From Tridacna crocea (Eukaryota; Mollusca; Bivalvia; Cardiida; Cardiidae): a stretch of DNA of 64,000 nucleotides. Below the pieces are notes generated by a model. That model was not told the origin of the DNA and searched no databases. It saw only the letters and a program-made list of their open reading frames with translations. Position 1 is the stretch's first letter. Every line of letters begins with the position of its first letter. Positions 27,001 through 42,000 of this stretch are shown here, piece by piece. The position numbers and the translations under genes are program-made. The stretch covers positions 59,292,001-59,356,000 of the forward strand of contig OX031057.1 of assembly GCA_943736015.1 (NCBI GenBank), read 5' to 3'.

Positions 27001-30000
27001 TTCCTATTAACTATCAAGAAATTTTAATCAATGGTGCTCTAGAAGTGTTATGGGTCTACTACCATAGGGTTATTATCCTTAAGTAGTAAATTAAATGAAA
27101 TTTAGCGGAGTTAAATGTATTTGGAACAGCCCTTCATTTTGATTGGCTGCTGGGGTTGTGGAACAGCCCCTGCAATTCTTCAGCTGCATGCTTAATGGAG
27201 CATGCGTTGGCTTGCAATGGCGGTTATTGGGTACCCACCTTTGTGTCAGCAACATAAAGATGTTTCTGCCTTTAACTTAAGTCTTATCTTATTTTAGAAT
27301 TTGGCATTTTATGTTAATGAGAATTTATGAATTTATTTTTGTCACCTAAGATAACACTTTGCGTCATTTTCATTAAATGACAATTTCAACAAATTGCTGT
27401 CTTGTTTATTTTGTTGCGACACAAATAAACTTACACCGAAAATCTAGGCAGGTAAAAAGGGTGTGAGCGTAAGCCTGAGAGTTGTGGTTGTAACTAAATG
27501 AGGGCGTTTCAAATGAAATTTAGCGGAGTTAAATGTATTTGGAACAGCCCTTCATTTTGATTGGCTGCTGGGGTTGTGGAACAGCCCCTGCAATTCTTCA
27601 GTGGGTCGCCATCTTTGAACAACAAAAGACCCACCACCAAAGCCCTACCACCACCTTTCAGAGCTACAAAAGAATGATTTGTTAATATTTTTATCTTAAA
27701 TCAATGTATGTGTTAGCTGCTGCAGAATGTTTTGTGAACTTTCTTTGAAACAATGTGTGTGTTGTATTTTGCCTCTTTCAATAACATTTCGAAAGCTTTT
27801 CAGCATAGCGCAAGAATTAGTTTTGCAGAATTTAAACTTGTTTTTGGACTAAGGTTATAGTTTGATCACATAAACTTGAATTTTTCATGGATATTGTGTA
27901 CCGACGGACCTTCCGTTAGTTTGGCAACACAAAGATATTCAGCAGTTAATGTGTAAGCACCTTTGTGTCGGCAACATAAAGATGTTTCTGTCGTTAACTA
28001 AAGTCTAATCTTTTGTTAGTATTTGGCATTTCATGTTAATTAGATTTGTTGAATTTACTTTTGTCGGCGGTTTTTGTGTACCCACCTTTGTGTCGGCAAC
28101 ATAAAGATGTTTCTGCCTTTAACTTAAGTCTTGTCTTATTTTAGAATTTGGCATTTTATGTTAATGAGAATTTTTGAATTTATTTTTGTGACCTAAGATA
28201 AGACTTTGCGTCATTTTCATTAAATGACAATTTCAACAAATTGCTGTCTGGTTTATTTTGTTGCGACACAAATAAACTCACACCGAAAATCTAGCCAGCT
28301 AAAAAGGGTCTGAGCGTGAGCCTGAGAGTTGTGGTTGTAACAAAATGAGGGCGTTTCAAAAGTTAATAATACTTCGAGAACGAGAACTTGAAAAAATTAA
28401 AGCAGAGGATATTTGTTTATTTTGGTGAAGGATCGAAATTTATTTAATTGAGTGAATATCATTGGTAATATGTCCATTAGTGGCGCAGCTATTCCCCCGT
28501 GGCGTACCCCTTCTGCATTGCAACACGCTACAATATTACGTCAAAGTGCGAGATATGTAAGGTAAATGATGTCATATATCCATCTCAATTGTGAGTCACG
28601 AGCATGTAACCTAGGTAACTATGAATTAAAAATCGGTATTTTCACTGGTCGCACCGATCTAATATCGAAAAAATATTTTGACTACTATCTCTCGATATCC
28701 TACCGGAAAGCACGAAAGAATATCACTAAATTCAAGAAATGAAATCTCACCAACGGTTGTTGTAACTTGAGGACTTGTGTATGAGACCGTTGTTGTGCAG
28801 CCCTCCTCATCCTCACACCCTGTACAGTCACAGATACCGTCACAAATATCGCTGTATTCGTAACATTTCCCTGTGGGACATACATATTCACAGTAAGGCG
28901 TGGTTGTTGTTGTTGGTACCGGTGTTGTTGTTGTAGAACCAGTTGTAGGTGTCGGGGAAGTGGTCGCTGTTTGGGATACTGTTGTTGTGGCTACAGATTT
29001 GGGGAAAAAAAAGGAAATCGCCCTTATCATTCAACCCTTGTCCTGCTAAATAACTAAAATGAAATACTTATTTCGACTACAAAAACCTGCTTTGAACAAC
29101 AATATCTTCTTATCAGACAGTGTAGATCAAGATCAGACTGCACGTTCTGTGCAGTCTGATCTGATTTACACTGTCCACCAAAGGTCAGTAAGTTGCTCTT
29201 GGCAGCCTTAGGGTTAAAAGGCAAAGAGCTAGATTGGTTTAACCCTTTCCCAAACAAGCCATGGTTTTTACGTGTCTGCAGTAAAAGTCCTTTGAAAACA
29301 CTGTGGGAAAAGGAGAAATTGCTCATAACGAGCAATTTCTCCTTTTCCCACAGTGTTTTCTACCCTTTTTGAGAATTTTCTACCTTTTTCTCCAAATGAA
29401 AAATTGTCGTCTACAAACTCTTTCGGTTTGGAAGGGTCCAAAATTTGTCGTTTGGGAAAGGGTAAAGTGCTTTGCTACACAATCCCGAGATTAAACGATC
29501 GTCGGAAGAAAGCCTTTTAAATCATCGTGGAAAAAGGAGAACCCGACTTTTTTTCTACTTTTTGTCGAAGAAAAAAAATGATTGTATGATGTTTAATGCT
29601 GTTTTAACATTATTTCAGTAATATCGGCAAGCGTACCTATCCATGCTATACTGGAGTGTCTGTTACCTGTACTCTGCACACTATTCTTTTCAAGCCATTG
29701 GCTTCTTTCCCACATAATCACCGTCGAAAAAACCATCAGTGGTGAGAGAGGAATGAATTCTGCCGCAATGACTATCATAAATCCTCGGAAGGAAATTTGC
29801 CGAGCCGGGGATCGAACTCACGACCCCCTGTTTTTTTTTTTTTTTTTTTTTTTGTGAGGCCGAACAAAACTATCTGTATCAACCCATTACCACCCAATCC
29901 CTATTTTTGACGACCCTGAGAAAGAAGCCTCTAGAAAACATTGTGGGAAAAGGAAAAAATGCTGGTAACTAGCTATTCTCCTTTCCCACAATGTTTTCTA

Positions 30001-33000
30001 CCTTTACAATAACAAATTTCAAATTTACAGTCACTTTTATTTTATCGTCTTTAAATGCTCTTTGTCTTGGACAAGCCTTAAATATTGTAGTGTGGGAATG
30101 AGTTAAAGGTTTGGGTCAGAGATGGTATGGGTAGGGTAGGTAGGGATTTTTATTATTTCATTTCCAGAAGCTTTTCTACATGGAAAATGTACCGAAATCA
30201 CATCAGACAGGTTTTATTTTTCAATCGTAGAGTAAAAAGTTAAGGTACGGCAGTATTTTCTAGGTCGGGTAGAGAAACTCTGAACACAGGTATCTTTTTA
30301 AGGCCCACCTTCGCAAGCCAAGGCTGACGATTCACTACGTTACTCTACCCTTGGCGGATCAAGCTTGATTTTTACATTCCCCCGATACGCTTTTTCATTA
30401 GATGCAGCCAGCTCTAATTGCAACGAATGAAATCGCTCGTAGCATTTCATCTTTGATAAAAATAGAACAAGGTTGCTTCCTTTCCAATAGAAGGCAAACA
30501 TGGAAACCCACGTGGATGTCTGCTTATCGCTTCATGTGTATTCGTAAGCGGTTTGTAAAACGATATTTCATTGGTTTTATGATGCAAAGGGGGGTAATAA
30601 CCAGCATCCAATAGAGGGCGTATCGAAGGAATCTCGAAATCGGGCTCAATCAGCCAAGGTAAGATCCACGTAGTGATCGTAACCTTGGCTCGAGAAGATG
30701 CTTAAGGTCTGACTTTCAGAGGATTGCATTGAGTTCATATTATTTTGCTCAAAAAGAGATTGAATAAAAGATGGACCAATTTTTAGAGTAGGAGTAGAAA
30801 AAGTTAAGAGCTCCAAATTTCCGCTCGCAATTCTTTAAAGATAGAGAAAGAACGATAATATAATATTATAAATTCTGTACTAAAAGAACTATCTACCGGG
30901 GAAAAAAATGAACGAGCAATAAATACGTGAAACACAAGAATTATTACGTGAAAGACAAGGAATTTCACGTGAAACACAAGAAATAATACGCTGCACTATT
31001 ACATAGATATTGTGTTATAATGATAATGGCTTGCATCACACGAAAAGGGGTATTCGGACTTTTGCGTATAGTGTCGTCTCGGATCAGCCTGCGCAGTCCG
31101 CACAGGCTAATCCGAGATGGCACTATATGACTACAATATATTTTGTTCTTCAGTTGACTTGAAAAAATCAAAGATTGCTCAAAACAGAAATTACAGGAAA
31201 ACAGAAAGTATCGTTTCAGACTGACACGAGACGACACTTTAGATAAATATCCGAATGCATCTTTTCGCGTGTTGCAGGCAGCATGCAACAAAAGAAAAAT
31301 AACAATGACTACAATATACAGTAAACAATATGTAAAAATCCACTGGAATTTCACTAACGATTCTATGAAAAAGAAAATATTTTGCATAGTCGAAAAGAGA
31401 ATTAAAATAATATATCAAAATATATATTTTTTGTACGTGAATTAAAAATAAAAAATAAATACCCTCTTTAAAAACCAGATGAAAACAAATACAAGAACTA
31501 TTACAAAAATAACATTTGCCAAAATTGAAAGCCTTTACAGACAGCAATATGTGCCTCACATAATGAGGATTAATGATGATGATTGCTGGTAACCAACATT
31601 TTCTCCTTTTCCCAGTATGTTTCCGGAAGCTTTTTTTCTCAGCTTTCTTAAAATACACGTGGCTGTCTGAAAAAGTATTGTCAGCAATACACCATAAACA
31701 AGACAACAAGTGCCTAACTGAAAAGAAAACAATAGCAATGTTAATAAATAAGAATCAATAAGTCAAATGCACGTAAGTAACATGCAAAAACAAAATAACG
31801 ATGGTACACGAAACAAAAACTATATAGCTATATTACGTATACCCGTGGTAAAATTTCGGGTCGGTCTGGTTCTGGTTGTGGTAATGACAGTGGTAAGTGT
31901 AGGTATAACCGGTGTTACTGTTGTAATGCTAGCACCTTTACAACGATAATGTATCATATACAGCTTGCAACATGTGAAGGTCATTCGAGCATTTGCGTAA
32001 AGTGTCGTTTCGGATTAGCCTGCGCGGACCGCACAGGCTAATCCGAAACGGCACTTTACGACTACAATAAGTATTGTGCTACAGCAGACTTGTACAAAAC
32101 AGAAAATTACATAAAAACAGAAAGTGTCGTTTCAGATTAGCCTGCCAGGATTGTGTAGGATGATCCGAGATGACACTTTACGCAAAGGTCCGAATGCTCC
32201 TTTTCGCGCGTTGTAAGACAAATATGTAAGCCACGGTTTGACAAAACGGTGTTGTACAATGCACCTCCGTCATTATACTAAACAAGTCTTAACATACATA
32301 TAATTATGGAATCTAAAAATAAATTTTGTCTACAAACTGACTGAATCTGGGGGTAGTATGGTCGTTCAACGTGTGGGAAAATTTATCAAAAGCAAAAAGT
32401 TTCAACCCTTGCCAGCCTGTGCGGACTGTGCTGCCTGACATGAGTCGATAGTTTCGCAGATGTTTTAAGTCCCCATTCTATAGAACATGGCTTATCTATA
32501 CACATAGGCCACGAGGGCCTAAAAACTGAGGGTCATTCTTCAGTTATTGCCCTTGATTCTTCCCCAGTACTTCATTGGTCCTGACGAGAGGGTTACTTTG
32601 ATTTTATCCTTGATTTTCTTACACTGAACGGCTATGTTCTTGAGATAATACTGGAAGTAAATCTAGTTGGATTGTTTTACAAATTAATGTATCCGTAGTG
32701 CCTGTAGATTAAGAACAGAATTTGAATTGAATGCAGACCTTACACAAACATAATAAATCCTTGTTATATTTATCGCAACATCCCCAAGGGAAGCAAGGAT
32801 AAAAAACAAAGGAATACAGGTAAAAGGACCTATCTGTTATTTGGATATCTTTAGTGTTTATCTGGTAAAAAAGAAAATTTAATTTTTAAGAAATAAACCC
32901 CTCCCCCCATTAAAGAGTTTCGACGTATACAACATTGCTAATTTAGCTTTATGGCTCCGTTTTGCTAAGGTAATTACGAACAAAACTTTCTTAACTCTTC

Positions 33001-36000
33001 ACCAAACAATCCCTGGTTTTCACGAGCCTGAAGGAGAAGCCTTTTAAAAACATTGTGAGAAAAGGGAGAAAATGCTGGTAACCAGCATTTTCTCCCTTTT
33101 CCACAATGTTTTCTATCCTTCCAAAAACAAAAATTCAATCTTTGAGTCACATTAAATTTGTTGTCCGCTTATACCAGTACTTTCAAATTGGACGAGTCTA
33201 AAATTTAGTTGTTTGGTAAAAAGTTAAGTTTTAGGTAACTATAGTATATTGGCATTAATCTGCTACGAGATAAATGATAACTATCACGATTATTTTAGAA
33301 AACTATTGTGATAAATCAAAGGTCCTTGAAAATTTTATATTTTCATTTTTATCTAGATAAAAATCCTTCCCAAAAACAAGCATTAATTTTGGATCACTTT
33401 AATTATGTCGTGTGCTAAAGCTTTCAATTTGGCTTAGTGTAAAAGTTTGTCGTCTGGTAAGGCCTAACAAAAAATATGTTTAGGGTTTCGATCCAAGATA
33501 CTGTAGGTAGGGATTTTTTTTCTGAAAACTTTTTACATGGGAAACCCTAAACACAAGTATTTTTTTTCAGGCCTAAAACGTTAACTAACTTTAACCCTTT
33601 TCCGAATGACAAATTTTACACTGTCCCAACTCAAAGTGTTTGCAGATGAGAATTTTGAATTTGATGAGAATGGCAGAAAGTTTTCCGATAGGCTAGAAAA
33701 CACTGTGGGAAAAGGAGAAATTGCTCGTTACGAGCAATTTCTCCTTTTCCCACAGTGTTTTCTAAAGACTTGCACTGCAGACACGTAAAAATGAGGGCTT
33801 GTTTGGGAAAGAGTTAAGAATAACAATAAAGTCTTACCTCTGTAGAAACAACCAATCGCATTAATTGTAATGTTGATGTTATCTTCACTGGGGTCCTTGT
33901 GAACAGTTATTCTGATTTTCTTGAAACCACTATAAGGCGGTGGCACATAAGCTATTTCGTTGCGGTCATAGGTCTGTAATGGGAGGTGGCACATTGACCC
34001 ATGTATACTATGGGTAAAGGTGGTTGGGTAAAGGTGGTTTCTAACATGACACGTGAATTCAGCTCTATGAACACATTGCAACAAAAGCGTAGAAAAATCT
34101 GAGTCATTCCATATAGAGTGACGTCATTCCATATAGAGTGACGTCATTCTGTATAAAGAAAGTAAGTCATTCAATGGAATATGGTCTGCATTTTCACTCA
34201 AGTATGAACTTGTTTTTCTTTCATTAAGAGTTGGTTATCTTAGAAACGAAATAATTTTCGTTCTATTATGGTTTATCGTTCAATAAACCACGTTGTGAGT
34301 TATGAGGCACAATGAATAAACCACTCGGCCCTCGTCTATTATTTATTGTACTCATAACTCACAACTGCGGTTTATTGAACGATAAACCACGATATAAAGA
34401 AGATTATTTCTTAATTATTGCATAAAACGTGCCTTTATAAGCATGTATTTACGGGTAAAAATCGGGCGTTAACGGGAGAAAACGTGTATTAATCAGTAAT
34501 TCGCACACCGTTAACGCCCGGTTTGTACTATCAATATCCTCGATCCGGTCCTACCTTTTAAAAAACGTTTGTCCTTGTCAGATTTTCCCTAGACTCCGAC
34601 CATAAAACTTTAGGAATTTGTACCACATTATATCCTTTTCATGTCATATCTTTGATGATATTAGTACACCATGAACAAAATTTTGCACAGGATCTCAGTT
34701 TAATCGAAATCTGAACAAAACTTCACCCGTGAAATGTACTCTAAACCAGCTACACCCCACCCACATTTTAACGTGATCGGTCCGCCTTACTTGATGTAGA
34801 TCGAATCTTCTGTCGACTTTCAGTTACAGAAATTCATATCCACTCATTCATCCTTGCTATAATCGTCCAAACGTGTGCAAGTTTATTCCACATAAGCTCA
34901 GTTTGTATCAAAAATCAATAAAGTGTTTTTACGCCGAGAGAATCAAAACTGGACTAACGGCCCTTCATCGCTCGTAACAAAAACTTCTTCGCCAACTTCC
35001 GGGTTTGACTAATTTACGCACAGTACACTTGAAGTTGGCTTATTTGCATTTCTATGGAAATATATTTGCTATCATTGCAAACTATTGTTAAAATAACTTT
35101 ACTTTATGCAATAATAGCGTTAATTCGGGTTTTTTTGGTCGTTAACATTCGCAGAGGCCCTCAAAATACTTAAACACCCTCGTGCTTCGCACTCGGGCGT
35201 TAAAGCATTTTTCGGGCCTCTGCGAATGTTAACGACCTCAAAAACGTGAATTAACCCAATAATAAAACACGCTTTGAGTTATGAGGCGCAATGGATAAAT
35301 ACTCGGCCCTCGTCTATTACTTATTGTACTCATAACTCACAACTGTGGTTTATTGAAGGATAAACCACGATAAAAAGAAGCCTATTTCTTAATTAATGCA
35401 CAGGCGTGATACATTGTACCGAGCAAGTTATCACAATAATATGAATCCGTAAAATCCATTTTGTCTGACAAAAGGCTAAATACTGATTTAGAAGGGCTAT
35501 TGGTTACGCAGAATATTTTTAAAAGCACAAAGTTTCGACCCAAGTCGGCCTGCACTGACTGCGCATAGAATTATACGAATCAATACTTTTAGCGGATGCA
35601 ATGAACCCTTTACTCCATAAGACATTTCTATGGTATCTCTAATTGACCCTAAATAACAGCAAGGATGAAGCCGTTTCTTATCTATATATGACACCTTTTG
35701 ATAGCATAGAAAACATTGTGGAAAAAGATGAAATTGCTCGTCACGAGCAATTTCACCTTTTGCCACAATGTTTTCTAAAGGCTCCTACAAGCAATGCGTA
35801 GAAATGAGTATCTATGGAGTAGAGGGTTAACATGCATGGTTCATTTTGGAAATATAGGGTTAGAGTTCTAAATGGTCTTGCACAACATTATGACGCTCCC
35901 ACGAACGACCATTTGCTTTCAGTGGGTTTTGAATCTAGCGCCTCTAGGTTACGAGTCCTACACTTCACCACTAATCCACGCAAGTACACCCTCAGAGTCA

Positions 36001-39000
36001 TGCATAAAATACTCACAACATAACAGTTTCAATATTTACTTACTGACTGAGCTACGTCGTTGGGTTGCCAGGTTCCATTGCTATCTAGATATTCTACGGT
36101 ATAAAAGTCCACTCCACCAGAAGTCTCCAGACTGAAACTCTCAAGTTCATCTTGTAATAAAACATTGATTTCTATTGTAACATTATCTGAAGATGTAATC
36201 AGTCCGGGGCCAGATGGTCTCAAGTTGTCCTTGACAGCATTTAATGAAATATCACTGGTAATATTTATATCGTCGTTTCTTAATGTATCGTTGTTTACCA
36301 TTCCGTTTACCTTCACACACGGTGCTTTAAAGAAATAAAATGATAGAAGTCAAAACGCAATGTAATATAAATTTGGCTTGCAACACGCGAAAAGGGGCAT
36401 TCGGACAACTGCGTAAAGTGTCGACTGGGATCCGCCTGTGCAGTCCGCCCAGGCTAATCTGAGACGGCACTTTCGGTTTTTATGTAGTTTTCTGTTTTGC
36501 GCAAGTCTACTGTAGCACAAAATCTAATGTAGTCGTAAAGTGCCGTCTCGGATTAGCCTGCGCGGATTGCGCAGGCTGATCCGAGACGACACTTTACGCA
36601 AATATCCAAATGTCCCTTTTCGCGTATTGCAGGCCATATTTCAAACATCAGAATTATTGAAAACATAAAAAAAAACAAGAAGAAAATGTTGGAGTGGTAA
36701 TGAATATTTTCTCACAAATCAAGAAGTAAATACATAGGCCAGGAATGTCACTAAAAGTAACATCTCTAATATTACACAGGTTCAAAATTTAAAAAACATT
36801 TAGTTGCAAATATGGAGAACGATAAGGAAATTCTAGGAGATTAAAAGCAAACACAAATAGAACACATACTTTAAAAACAGACATGCTAGTATCAGCGTAT
36901 GTCACTTTTTCATATGTTTTATGTACACTGCGGAAAACTTAATCATGTAACCTTTCTCATGATGCAACTTTCATATTAATACTAATTTAACAAATATGTA
37001 TGATACACGTTTAAAATAGTAATATATACTATGGAACACTCTGCAAATGCATCCACTAAGAGTGTGAAAACTTTTCAAATGGATGGCGGATGAATATCTT
37101 GACGTATCATTTTGACCAATCCAATTAGAAACAAAGCTAATAGCCGTCCAAACTAAAATAGTCCGTCAGTTATGTACATCATGTTACCAAACTACTATGG
37201 GCCATAATTTCTCAATTATATCTGACTTTATTAATCTATCCCTGTGTGATGCATGTGTTTAAGAAATATAGACTAGTATATATAGCAAAGATACGCTTTA
37301 AAGGCCTATTAAAGGCCGAAATATCAAAGCATATATCATAAAAAACATTTTGATTTCAATCAATCATTTGAAAGTATGGAAAATATTATGCAGATGACAG
37401 GCTTTTATTGTTAGGTCCAGCTATTATGTTAGTCGCTTGTAGAAAATAAAGAACGTTAAAATCAGGCAATAAGTAAACGAAAGACACAGGAACCTGGCAA
37501 GTTTTAACCTAGTTTAGGAATTAATTCATTTGTTAGCCACTAACACTTCGACGGACCGTTTATCATCTTCACAATTTTGTCCATACTTTAAAATGGTATG
37601 ACATAAATTCAAATGCATTTAAACAATGGTTCTGAGTACATTTGACCTTTATTGTTACGTTAACCCTTCAGCAAGTGATAAAATCTTAGACTCGACCAAA
37701 GTGAAAGCATTTGCAGAAGACATATCAAAATATGGTTTAAAAGGCATGATTTTTTCTTGGAAGAGTAGAAACCAGTTTGGGAAAGGGAACAATTATAAGC
37801 AGTTTTCCCATTTCATCATGTTTTCCAAAGGGTTCCCCCCACCCCCTTTGCAGATTGTTTAGAACTGTAGACCGTGTGGCAAAGGGTTAATGCAAACAGC
37901 ATATCTTACTGGTAGATGTTACTGATGTGGTTGTTACTTCAGTTGAAATCCTAGTGGATGGCGCGGTAGTGACTGTGGGTGACGTTGAGAAGGCACTTGT
38001 TGACGCTGACGGTGTTGTCGCTGTTGTAATTGTAGATGGTGACGTCACTGTCGTAACTGTAGATGGTGACGTCTCTGTTGTTAATGTAGACGGTGACGTC
38101 ACTGTTGTAATTGTAGATGGTGACGTCACTGTCGTAACTGTAGATGGTGACGTCTCTGTTGTTAATGTAGACGGTGACGTCACTGTTGTAATTGTAGATG
38201 GTGACGTCACTGTCGTAACTGTAGATGGTGACGTCTCTGTTGTTAATGTAGACGGTGACGTCACAGTTGTTATTGTAGACGGTGATGTTGTTATACTTGG
38301 ACTGGTTGATGCAGTTGAAGTTGCAGTAGTTAAAGGCGTTGTAACTTCTATATTGTGAATAAAAGAAAAGTTAGTACACCCAATATGTACGTTACCTCTG
38401 GCAGCGATTACTACGTTGTTCACCAAACGCAAAAATTTAAACGTATCTTAATTGACCGCTTTGGTAAAAAAAATCATTTGGCCTGCAAGACGCAAAAAGG
38501 GGCACTCATAAATTTGCGTAAAGTGTCGTCTCGGATCAGCCTAGGCTGTCCGCACAGGCTAATCTGACACGATTCTTTCTGTTCTTATGTGATTTTCTGT
38601 TTTGCGCAAGTCTACTCTGGCACAAAATCTGATGCAGTCGTAAAGTGCCGTCTGGAATTAGCCTGCGTGGACTGCATAGGTTGATCCGAGACGACACTTT
38701 ACACGAATGTCCGAGTACTCCTTTAAGCGTGTTGCAACCCAAAGGATAGTCATTGCAACAGGATTAATTTCTCTCTCACCACTGGTCATGATTTTGACTC
38801 TGAACGGCAATACCATCCCGTCCCCTACAAAATGACCCGGGTCATTATTCTACGTAGAGAAATGACCCCCAGAAGTCATTTCACTATGTAGAAGAATGAC
38901 CCGGGTCATTTTCCTACGTAGACAAATGACCCCCTCTGGGGTCATTTGTCTACGTAGAAAAATGACTCGGGCCATTCCGCTACGTAAAGAAATGACCCAT

Positions 39001-42000
39001 GGGTCATTTTGTAGGAGGAAGGTCATTTCTCCTCATTACACCCCCACTCTCCTCCTCTACCACCTACACACATAAACACAAAAGAAAACATACAAAATAC
39101 TAGAATACAGTTTTTTTTTACCTTCTTCCTCTGCGCAGATTTCAATCGCTAGGTCTCCGATACGAGCGCATGACACATTGACATTTACAAACAAGAGTCT
39201 CAGTACTGTCACATTGCGAGGGGTAGACAAAACGAATGTCTGATAAAATTCTGTTTCTGGCACTTCTGGATTAAAAACCTAAAGAGAGATTAAAACTCTT
39301 CCTAAAATACAAGTATGTACAAGTATTTATGCAAATCAGATTCAACACTTTGATATTTTAGTTATAAAACAGTCATGCATTGTGAAGATGGGTTTTTATT
39401 ACATAGCAAAGAAAGTTCTCGTAATCTGATTGGATACCCCCAACATATATATCATGTACACTGGCAAAACCAACGTAAAGCATATTCCCTTTCGGGAACC
39501 CCTTATACTACACAATCAACAAAACATCCAAAATGGCGGCGTCTATAATGATTAACATCAAGATTATGCCCAAAGCTTCACCTTTAAGCACGTATTACCA
39601 AGGTTTCAGTGACGTCGTTTACAGTGACGTCAGTTTTCATTGAATTGGGGCACTCAGACGGGAAATTTTATTTCGTCAGGGTACTCATTTTTTGAAATTA
39701 AAAGACAAGTAAAAATCGCTTAACAAACATTGGAATGGTAAACCTTTGCTGTTTAATAAATTCGTTGTACTGTCAGGTGGCAGGAGACTTGGAAACTTGT
39801 TCAAGGCTGTGCTGAATCATGTCGCCACCCTTGCCTTCGTCTATGGGCGGCATGTAATTCACCACAGCAGTAAACAAGTTTCCAAGTCCCAAGACCCTGC
39901 CACCTGACCTACAACTTGCAAAATGCATATACTAAAAAACATCAACAGGCTGACACTGTCAGAACTGTTTGCTATTGATAAATTTCCTGCATGTAAATGG
40001 GTCATTTTACCTAACCATTTTGTGGGTTGTTAGACGAAATGGACCGTATTGATCAACCCATTTAACTAAGTGTTACCACAGCAGAAGATTGCTTCTTTTT
40101 CCTTCTCATTAGTCTTTTATTTTGTTTTGTAGTGTCTCGGCTCTTTTCTTTCAACCCTTTCCCAAAGGACAATTTTTAGACTCTCCCACATTCAGAACAT
40201 CCACAGACAACGAATTCAGAACGAGCATAAATGAGCTTTAGGTTTCTGATAGGGTAGAAAACAATGCCGGAAAAAGGAGAAAAGGCAGATTATCAACGTT
40301 TCCTTCGTTTCCTTTAATGTTTTCAAAAGTCTTCTTTCCCAGGGTCGTGAAAACCATAAACTATTTTGTAAACGGTTAATAGAATAATAAAGAGATAGAG
40401 AGAAAACAGAGTCAGCTTTTGTGTTTTATCGGATGCTTTTATAATTGGAGTGCAACACGCGAAAAAGGTCATTCGGACATTTGCGTAAAGTGTCGTCTCT
40501 GATCAGCATGTGCAGTCTTCACAGCCTAATCCGAAATGACATTTTCCGATTTTATGTGATTTTCTGTTTAACGCAAGTCTACTGTAGCACAAAATCTACT
40601 GTAGTCGTAAAGTGCCGTCTCGGATTAGCCTGCGCGGACTGCGCAGGCTAATCCGGGACGACACTTTACGCAAATGTCCGAATGCACCTTTTCATGTGTT
40701 GCACTCCATATGGAACCTTTCGTAACTCAAAAGAAATATCATAAGAATTTATCTACAATACGCACACTGATCAACGTGAGCCGCGGACACCATATGTTCT
40801 TAATACACCAGATCGGGCTTTCCATGGAAGAACCGGAGATGGTGTAAGTATTTTCATTTTTTATGGACCTGATAAACCTAAATAGAAATGTTGATTTACA
40901 GCAATGTCAAGGCGAATGATTGATCGGTTTACAGACATACTAGGGAACAATAATACCATCATGTAAGCGAGCTGTGGCTAAATGAGCAAGTGGGATTTTA
41001 TTTTTTTTATTTGAAGTTTGTTGCCGATTTTCGCACAAAATCCCCTCACCATTGTTCATTTTACAAGCTTGTGTAATAAGATATATGTATCCCCTAAAAG
41101 AACACAAAATTTCACTTGGAAATGTCCATCAAAAGCGAAGATGGACAATTTTGATAAACCTGGGTAGAGGAAAATAAGACACCAATTTCAGTTTCAGTGT
41201 ATGCCCATGGACACCAGATCAGAAAAGGCTTGTGGTTACTGGACACCAACCTTTAAATCATCAATATTTCTGCTTGAAACTCGATGCATGGACTGTATAC
41301 GAAGATTACCTGGTAAAGAGCATGTTCAACCCAATTTCATTACTTATAAGCAAGCTGTGGCTACATGAGCAACAGGGACTTTATTCTTTTTAAGTTTGGG
41401 GCCGATTTTCGGGCAAAATCCCCTGGCCACTGTTCATTTTACAAGTTAATATAATATTCTAACATGACACGCGGCTTTAGCTCTATAAACACAGTGCAAG
41501 GAAAACGTGGTAAAATCTGCGAAAATCCATGTAGAGTGACGTCATCCTATATCGAGTAACGTCATTCAATGAGTGAGTTATTCAATGGAACATAATCTTC
41601 ATCCGCGTTTTTACTCTCAGTTTGAACTTGTTTTCCTTTCATTAAGAATTGGCCATATTAGAATCGAAATAATCTTCTTTTTATCGTGGTAGATTGTTCA
41701 ATAAACCACGTTGTGAGTTATGAGGCGCAATGAATAACCCACTCGGGTTATCGCCTTCGTGGATTATTTATTGTACCTCATAACTCACAACTGTGGTTTA
41801 TTGAACGATATACCACGATAGAAAGAAGATTATTTCTTAAATGTAAATGCATCACTTAGAAGAAGTCAAAATTTCACCTAGAAATGTCCATCCAAAGCGA
41901 AGATATACGCTTTTGAATGGACCGGGTTAGAGAAAAACATGCTAACAAGACCAATAGAAAAACATGCTAACAAGACCAAGTATAGAGTCCAAGCATCGAG

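Noticed and set aside
31239-31709. 156-codon minus-strand frame
   Set aside because: AT-rich, no splice or repeat support, overlaps F3 and F2 remnants.
37927-38358. 143-codon Val/Asp-rich frame on the plus strand
   Set aside because: Complement of the Thr-rich exon 12.
38830-39055. CRISPR-like spaced palindromes
   Set aside because: Eukaryotic context, no regular spacer-repeat pattern; related to the minisatellite element.
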